This document shows positions 13,961 through 18,198 of a stretch of DNA of 18,198 bases, in pieces; within the stretch, counting starts at the first letter, position 1, and every line of letters starts with the position of its first letter. Below the pieces are notes generated by a model. The model was given only the letters and a program-made list of their open reading frames with translations. It was not told the DNA's origin and did not search any database. The stretch is from NCBI GenBank assembly GCA_012797095.1, contig JAAZPS010000145.1, positions 1 to 18,198 of the forward strand, read 5' to 3'. Origin of the DNA: Bacillota bacterium (GTDB lineage Bacteria > Bacillota > Dethiobacteria > DTU022). Made by a program: the position numbers and the translations under genes.

Positions 13961-14422
13961 TTACGGCCGAAACCACAGCTGGGCCTTGTTGATCAGCTCC
14001 AGGGGGATACTGATCTCCTCCCCGCCCTCAGGGGTCAGCTTGACCAGATCCCCTGCAAAGCCGGTCAATTTGCCCTGGAAACTCTGCCTTCCCGCCACCT
14101 TTTCAGCCGTATAGATCTTGACCATCTCACCCTGAAAACGTTTGAAATCGCCCGCTCCGCTCAGTTGACGCTCCACCCCCGGTGAGGAGACCTCCAGGAT
14201 ATAGCTCTGGGGAATGGGGTCGTACGCATCGAGCAGATCGGAGACGGCGCGGCTCACCATCTCGCAGTCCTTGATCGTGACCCCCCCGGGTTTATCGATA
14301 AAGATGCCGAGATGCGCCTTGCGACCGGTGCTGAAATCGAGCCGGGCCAGCTCCAGGCCGTGCTCCTCGATGACGGGCTCGATCAGCCCGTGCAGTTTCT
14401 GCTTCAATCTGTCCCTGGACAT
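13961..14422 (-). CDS. rimP: Ribosome maturation factor RimP
   Basis: Early 30S assembly factor. From MSRDRLKQKLHGLIEPVIEE the protein is 153 residues, the normal size. It carries the family signatures LELARLDFSTGRKAHLGIFI (N-terminal alpha/beta domain), CEMVSRAVSDLLDA and YILEVSSPGVERQL, followed by the C-terminal SH3-like domain (VKIYTAEKVAGRQSFQGKL). An open frame extends 22 codons further up, but that part is not RimP-like and lacks a ribosome binding site, whereas ATG 14422 has AAGGGAG seven bases upstream. It is first in the rimP-nusA-rnpM-infB operon and follows a 144-base gap with a promoter and paired leader hairpins. Confidence 0.95.
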   Translation of the reverse strand: MSRDRLKQKLHGLIEPVIEEHGLELARLDFSTGRKAHLGIFIDKPGGVTIKDCEMVSRAVSDLLDAYDPIPQSYILEVSSPGVERQLSGAGDFKRFQGEMVKIYTAEKVAGRQSFQGKLTGFAGDLVKLTPEGGEEISIPLELINKAQLWFRP

Positions 14423-14446
14423 CTTCAGGCTCCCTTCAGAAATTAG

Positions 14447-14482
14447 CTCTTTTAACAGGAAAGAGTGGGAAAACCCACCCTT
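14447..14482 (-). promoter_or_regulatory. Two overlapping leader hairpins upstream of rimP-nusA-infB
   Basis: Read on the minus strand, hairpin 1 (14482-14461) pairs AAGGGTGGG with CCCACTCTT around a TTTT loop (nine pairs, one G-U). Hairpin 2 (14465-14447) pairs CTCTTT with AAAGAG around seven bases. They share 14461-14465, so both cannot be complete at once. Neither has a proper U-tract. This suggests an RNA switch or pause site in the leader, but no known class is recognised. Confidence 0.4.
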
Positions 14483-14518
14483 GATCAAAGAACGCCCCGG
14501 CCAACCTCGCCGTCCTAA

Positions 14519-14547
14519 AGAATATCACAATAAGCCCCTCAATGCAA
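14519..14547 (-). promoter_or_regulatory. Candidate sigma-A-type promoter for the rimP-nusA operon
   Basis: On the minus strand TTGCAT (14547-14542) is followed by 17 bases and TATTCT (14524-14519), with a TGn extension next to the -10. The -35 match is only three of six and the -10 four of six, but the spacing and extended -10 fit. It lies in the 144-base gap between the glycosyltransferase and rimP, the natural site for an operon promoter. Confidence 0.5.
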
Positions 14548-14566
14548 GGAAAAGGAAACGGAAGCT

Positions 14567-15214
14567 CTATTTCAGATTCAGATCGATGCTGGCCGCATAT
14601 TTGATGATCTCCCAGTACATCTTGCCCCTGGCGGCCAGCCCCTTCCACAGGCCCAGTTTCTCTTCCTTCATCAGGTGGGATAGATCGGGCAGGCTGACCA
14701 GGGCCACGGGGATCTGTTTCTCCTCGACATAACGGTGCAGAGCCACCTCCGCACCAAAGCGGGTCAGATCGAGATCGGAAAGATCGCAGAAAAGATCGCG
14801 CAGCAGCGCCCGCTGCCCGGTCAGGTGAGGGGCGACCTTCTGGGCGAGATCGGTCGCCACCCGGCCCTTTTCAAAGAGGCCCAGGCTCATCACCACCTGC
14901 TCCTTCAACACCGGTTCGAGCAGGGCATCGACATGGGCCTCGGTCAGGCCGATCAGATCGGCGTCGAGAAATAGTACGATCTCGGCGGAGGTCTGCTCCA
15001 TCCCTGCTTTCATCGCTGCGCCCTTGCCCCGATTTTCCGGTAGCTCCACTACCTCGACTCCCTCGTATTGACGGGCAATCGCTGCAGTGCCGTCCGTGGA
15101 ACCGTCGCTGACCACGATGATCTGATTGATATGGCTGCACCGGATCAGCACCGTCAGTACCGCTCCGATGGTTTTGGCTTCGTTGTATGCGGGAATAATT
15201 GCTGTTATCTCCAT
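14567..15214 (-). CDS. Family 2 glycosyltransferase, GT-A fold
   Basis: A 215-residue cytoplasmic glycosyltransferase without membrane segments. It begins MEITAIIPAYNEAKTIG, then VVSDGSTDGT (34-43, nucleotide-sugar binding), ENRGKGAAMKAG (60-71) and the metal-binding FLDADLIGL (82-90, a DxD motif). The C-terminal half has no recognisable acceptor motif. It resembles short GT2 proteins related to glucosyl-3-phosphoglycerate synthases, but the substrate cannot be inferred. ATG 15214 lies seven bases after AGGAGG; ATG 15217 is nearly as good. It starts just inside the ispG stop region and sits where Bacillus subtilis has proS and polC. Possible roles are compatible-solute or envelope glycan synthesis. 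Confidence 0.85.
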   Translation of the reverse strand: MEITAIIPAYNEAKTIGAVLTVLIRCSHINQIIVVSDGSTDGTAAIARQYEGVEVVELPENRGKGAAMKAGMEQTSAEIVLFLDADLIGLTEAHVDALLEPVLKEQVVMSLGLFEKGRVATDLAQKVAPHLTGQRALLRDLFCDLSDLDLTRFGAEVALHRYVEEKQIPVALVSLPDLSHLMKEEKLGLWKGLAARGKMYWEIIKYAASIDLNLK

Positions 15215-15218
15215 CATC

Positions 15219-16325
15219 TTACCTCCTGTGTGTGCCGCTGCCAGGAAAGGCTTCTTCACCAAACATTTTCCTCAGCTCTTCCTGCAGCGCCTCCAAAAGC
15301 AGCTCCGGCGGGACGGTGCGAACTACCCGGCCCTGACGGAAAAGCAGGCCCTGTTTTCGACCGGCGGTGATCCCGATATCGGCCTCCCGGGCTTCGCCGG
15401 GCCCGTTGACCGCGCAGCCCATTACCGCCACCTTGATCGGGTGGGGACAGCCGCGAAGCATCTCCTGAACCTGCTCCACCAGGGGGAGCAGGTCGATCTG
15501 GGTGCGTCCACAGGTGGGGCAGGAGATCACCTCGGGAGAATCCGGAGGGCGCAGGTGCAATATTTCCAGGATCTGACGACCGAGGCGAATCTCCTCGAGG
15601 GGGTCCGCTGTCAGCGAGACCCGCAGGGTATCACCGATCCCTTCCGCAAGGAGTGTGCCGATGCCGATCGCTCCTTTGAGGGTGCCTCTCTCCAGGGGTC
15701 CGGCAGCGGTCACCCCCAGATGCAGGGGATAGGCCGTCTTCCCGGCGATGAGCCGGTAAGCCTCGATCGTCGCCGGCACAGAGGAGGCCTTCAGTGAGAG
15801 CACGGTCTGCGTGAAACCGGTTTTCTCCATCACCTCCAGGTAGCGCAGCGCCGATTCAACCATGGCTGCAGCGGTCGGCTTACCGTGTTTCAGCAGCATG
15901 CTCCGCTCCAGGGAGCCGGCGTTGACCCCGATCCGCAGGGCGGCGCCGGCGGCAGCGGCGCGGCGGCAAAGCTCGCTCAGCGCTGCCGTCCCCCCGATAT
16001 TGCCCGGATTGATCCTGACCTTGGCCGCTCCCTGCTCCAGGGAACGGTAGGCCAGCTCCATCTCGAAATGGATATCGGCGATCAGGGGTACGGGGCTTTC
16101 CCTGACCAGCTCGCCCAGGGCAGCGGTGCTTTCACGATCGGGAACTGCCACCCTGACCAGCTCGCCGCCGGCTGCGGCCAGCGCCTCGATCTGTTTCAAG
16201 GTGGCCGCAATATCTGCGGTTCGGGTATTGGTCATCGACTGGATCACCACCGGCGCGCCCCCACCGATGGTGATCCGGCCCACCTGCACTGCCGCGCTTG
16301 GGCGGCGGCTGAAAGAAGCGCTCAT
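15219..16325 (-). CDS. ispG: 4-hydroxy-3-methylbut-2-enyl diphosphate synthase (GcpE)
   Basis: Sixth enzyme of the MEP isoprenoid pathway: it reductively opens 2-C-methylerythritol cyclodiphosphate with a 4Fe-4S cluster. From MSASFSRRPS the protein is 368 residues. It shows VIQSMTNTRTADIAAT, PLIADIHFEMELA, KVRINPGNIG, the TIM-barrel segments LRIGVNAGSLE and HLGVTAAG, and the cluster ligands SCPTCGRTQIDL (Cys269, Cys272) and GCAVNGPGEA (Cys304, Glu311). GGAGGTGA lies at good spacing before ATG 16325; an upstream ATG (16352) overlaps the rseP stop as ATGA but has no ribosome binding site of its own. dxr, two genes upstream, acts earlier in the same pathway. Confidence 0.96.
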   Translation of the reverse strand: MSASFSRRPSAAVQVGRITIGGGAPVVIQSMTNTRTADIAATLKQIEALAAAGGELVRVAVPDRESTAALGELVRESPVPLIADIHFEMELAYRSLEQGAAKVRINPGNIGGTAALSELCRRAAAAGAALRIGVNAGSLERSMLLKHGKPTAAAMVESALRYLEVMEKTGFTQTVLSLKASSVPATIEAYRLIAGKTAYPLHLGVTAAGPLERGTLKGAIGIGTLLAEGIGDTLRVSLTADPLEEIRLGRQILEILHLRPPDSPEVISCPTCGRTQIDLLPLVEQVQEMLRGCPHPIKVAVMGCAVNGPGEAREADIGITAGRKQGLLFRQGRVVRTVPPELLLEALQEELRKMFGEEAFPGSGTHRR

Positions 16326-16348
16326 CTGCCCTTCACCTCCCGGCCGGC

Positions 16349-17365
16349 TCATCGGCCCGGTAGAATACTCCAGCGGATCAGATCATTGTACGTTACCACC
16401 AGGATCAGCAGCAGCAGCAGGGCAAAGCCGATAAAATGGATCAGCCCCTCCTTCTCCGGATCCAGGGGCCGTCCGCGGAGCACCTCGACAAGCAGGAACA
16501 GAAGTCTGCCTCCGTCGAGGGCCGGGATCGGCAGCAGGTTGATCAGCCCCAGGCTGATGCTGATCAGACCGGTCAACCAGAGCAGGTTCACAAAACCGGT
16601 CCGGGCCTCCTCGCCGATAATGATCACGATCCCCACCGGACCGGCCACATCGAAAGGCACCTGGCCGGTGAAGACCTGAAAGATGGAGGCAACGATCATC
16701 CCGAAACGTTCGAAACTGGTCCCCCATGCACCGAAAAACCTATATTTCTGCAGCTGCGGGCTGATCCCGATCTTGCCGCTGCCCCCCTCATCGGCGGTGG
16801 CGGTGAGGACGAAACTTTTGAGCTCCCCGTTTCGCTTGATCTGCAGGGCAACCTCGGCCCCGGGCACCTTCTCAATGGCACCGACCACATCCATCCAGCG
16901 CTCCACGCTCTCCCCGTTGATCGAGATGAGCCGGTCTCCTTCCTGCAGCCCTGCCTCCGCTGCCGGCGTCTCTGGGAGCACGGCCCCGATAACGGTGCTC
17001 TCGAGCTGCTGCACTCCGATGAAGAAGAAAAAGATCAGGAAGAAGAGCAGCAGGGACAGCAGCAGATTCATCAAGGGACCGGCTGTCAGAACCAGCGCCC
17101 TGTGAAGCGGCGGCTGCTGACTGAAACTTCCCGGCTTTCCCGATTCGCCGGGACCCTCGCCGAGCATCCGGCAAAAGCCGCCCAGCGGCAGCAGGCGCAG
17201 GGAGTAAGCGGTGTTATCCTTGCGCCAGCCAAATATCTTCGGGCCGAAACCGATGCCCAGTTCCAGAACCTCGATTCCGACGGCCCTGGCGGCGATGAAA
17301 TGTCCCAGCTCATGGAATAGAATGAGAAGACCGAAGACAAATATCGAAGCAATCAATGTTTTCAC
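16349..17365 (-). CDS. rseP: Site-2 membrane zinc metalloprotease RseP/RasP
   Basis: Intramembrane protease that cleaves anti-sigma factors and signal-peptide remnants. The 338 residues include a first transmembrane helix with the zinc motif HELGH (18-22), a second hydrophobic segment (92-117), one PDZ domain (about 123-195, with AGLQEGDRLISINGESV), a third (about 258-295) with the zinc-ligand motif LDGGR (283-287) and a last helix (about 309-326). One PDZ domain is the Gram-positive pattern (E. coli has two). The start codon is GTG, overlapping the dxr stop (GTGA), with AGGAG nine bases upstream. The dxr-rseP-ispG order is common in clostridia. Confidence 0.95.
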   Translation of the reverse strand: MKTLIASIFVFGLLILFHELGHFIAARAVGIEVLELGIGFGPKIFGWRKDNTAYSLRLLPLGGFCRMLGEGPGESGKPGSFSQQPPLHRALVLTAGPLMNLLLSLLLFFLIFFFFIGVQQLESTVIGAVLPETPAAEAGLQEGDRLISINGESVERWMDVVGAIEKVPGAEVALQIKRNGELKSFVLTATADEGGSGKIGISPQLQKYRFFGAWGTSFERFGMIVASIFQVFTGQVPFDVAGPVGIVIIIGEEARTGFVNLLWLTGLISISLGLINLLPIPALDGGRLLFLLVEVLRGRPLDPEKEGLIHFIGFALLLLLILVVTYNDLIRWSILPGR

Positions 17366-18198
17366 CGATGCCCACTCCTATCTGTTTGCTCATCGAGTAG
17401 CTCCCGGGCCCGCCGGCGAGCCCAGCCGTCGACCGCCTCCAGCTGGGGCGGTTCCGGCCGGGGGATCACTTGATGTTCCCCCAGAACCCGGGTGATCAGG
17501 CGCGGTATGCCGGTAAAGGTCAGCGCACCTTTCAAGAAAAGTTCCACCGCCACCTCGTTGGCCGCATTGAGGCAGGCCGGGGCGGTGCCGCCTTCCTGCA
17601 GCGCCCGTTCGGCCAGATCAAGGCAGGGGAATTTTTCCCGCTCCGGCTCGGCAAAGGTCAACGTCTGCCCGAAAAAGCTGAACCTCGGCCAGGGATTTGT
17701 CTGTCGCTCCGGATAGCTCAGGGCATACTGGATCGGCAGCCGCATATCTGGCGGCCCGAGCTGGGCGATCACCTGGCCGTCCATAAACTCAACGGCCGAG
17801 TGGATGATACTCTGCGGGTGGATCACCACCGTGATCCGCTCCAGGGGCACCCCGAAAAGCCAGTGTGCCTCGATCACCTCGAAACCCTTGTTCATCAATG
17901 TTGCCGAGTCGATCGTTATCTTCGGCCCCATCCGCCAGTTCGGGTGGGCCAGCGCCTCTGCGGGGGCGACCCGCTCAAGGCTTTTTTCGTCCCAGCCGTG
18001 GAAGGGCCCCCCCGAGGCAGTCAGCCAGATCCGGGCGATGGCGCCGGGCGGGGCGGAGCCGAGGCACTGCCGGATGGCGGAATGCTCGCTATCCAGGGGC
18101 AGGAGCCGTTCCGGATGCAGCAGCCCTCTCCGGGCGAGCAGCTCGCCGCCGACCACGAGGGCCTCCTTGTTCGCCAGGGCGACAATCTTCTCCGCCTC
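17362..18198 (-). CDS. dxr: 1-deoxy-D-xylulose 5-phosphate reductoisomerase, 5' end outside window
   Basis: Second enzyme of the MEP pathway: NADPH-dependent conversion of DXP to 2-C-methyl-D-erythritol 4-phosphate. Only the C-terminal 278 residues are present. The frame is open to the window edge and begins EAEKIVALANKEALVVGG, so about 100 N-terminal residues (the NADPH-binding fold) lie outside. Visible motifs are LDSEHSAIRQCL with the metal ligands Asp and Glu, TASGGPF, HPNWRMGPKITIDSATLMNK, GFEVIEAHWLF with the third metal ligand Glu, and VVIHPQSIIHSAVEFMDG. The C-terminal helical domain appears complete. The stop overlaps the rseP start by four bases. Confidence 0.95.
   Translation of the reverse strand, partial: EAEKIVALANKEALVVGGELLARRGLLHPERLLPLDSEHSAIRQCLGSAPPGAIARIWLTASGGPFHGWDEKSLERVAPAEALAHPNWRMGPKITIDSATLMNKGFEVIEAHWLFGVPLERITVVIHPQSIIHSAVEFMDGQVIAQLGPPDMRLPIQYALSYPERQTNPWPRFSFFGQTLTFAEPEREKFPCLDLAERALQEGGTAPACLNAANEVAVELFLKGALTFTGIPRLITRVLGEHQVIPRPEPPQLEAVDGWARRRARELLDEQTDRSGHR

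Overview
The window is a GC-rich, gene-dense piece of bacterial chromosome in which every supported gene lies on the minus strand, so it is read from position 18198 down to 1. The gene order is the conserved Bacillota (Firmicutes) translation and RNA block: dxr, rseP, ispG, a glycosyltransferase, rimP, nusA, rnpM (ylxR), infB, rbfA, nrnA, truB, ribF, rpsO, pnp, then ylxY-type polysaccharide deacetylases, dut and a ymxH-like gene. The ymxH and ylxY neighbours and a sigma-E-like promoter suggest a spore-forming or ancestrally spore-forming Clostridia-like lineage. The strong AGGAGG ribosome binding sites fit that. Genus cannot be told from the window. No rRNA, tRNA, CRISPR array, insertion sequence or phage gene was seen, and no gene-free stretch exceeds 300 bases.

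Layout in transcription order. (1) 18198-14567: isoprenoid synthesis and membrane proteolysis (dxr, cut by the window edge, then rseP and ispG) plus a family 2 glycosyltransferase, with overlapping or nearly touching genes. Bacillus subtilis has proS and polC near this point; they are absent here. (2) A likely promoter (14519-14547) and a structured leader start rimP-nusA-rnpM-infB-rbfA-nrnA-truB-ribF (14422-6803), covering ribosome maturation, transcription elongation, initiation, RNA turnover, pseudouridylation and FAD synthesis. ylxQ and ylxP, often found here, are missing. (3) A strong sigma-A-type promoter overlapping the ribF 3' end (6791-6819) drives rpsO-pnp, which ends at a clear intrinsic terminator (4154-4179). 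(4) 4102-1412: an envelope module of two NodB-fold proteins with damaged catalytic motifs and a VanW-domain protein, preceded by a sigma-E-like promoter. (5) dut, a ymxH-like gene, and a general-stress-type protein at the end.

The housekeeping genes are ordinary. The most interesting points are: nusA has no AUG/GUG/UUG codon where its N-terminus should begin, but an AUU placed after a perfect ribosome binding site; the ylxY-like deacetylase may be similar; the deacetylase and the VanW protein, encoded by overlapping genes, share an ungapped homologous 83-residue module; both deacetylase domains have lost expected metal or catalytic residues; and infB carries a perfect six-copy hexanucleotide repeat encoding Lys-Glu dipeptides.
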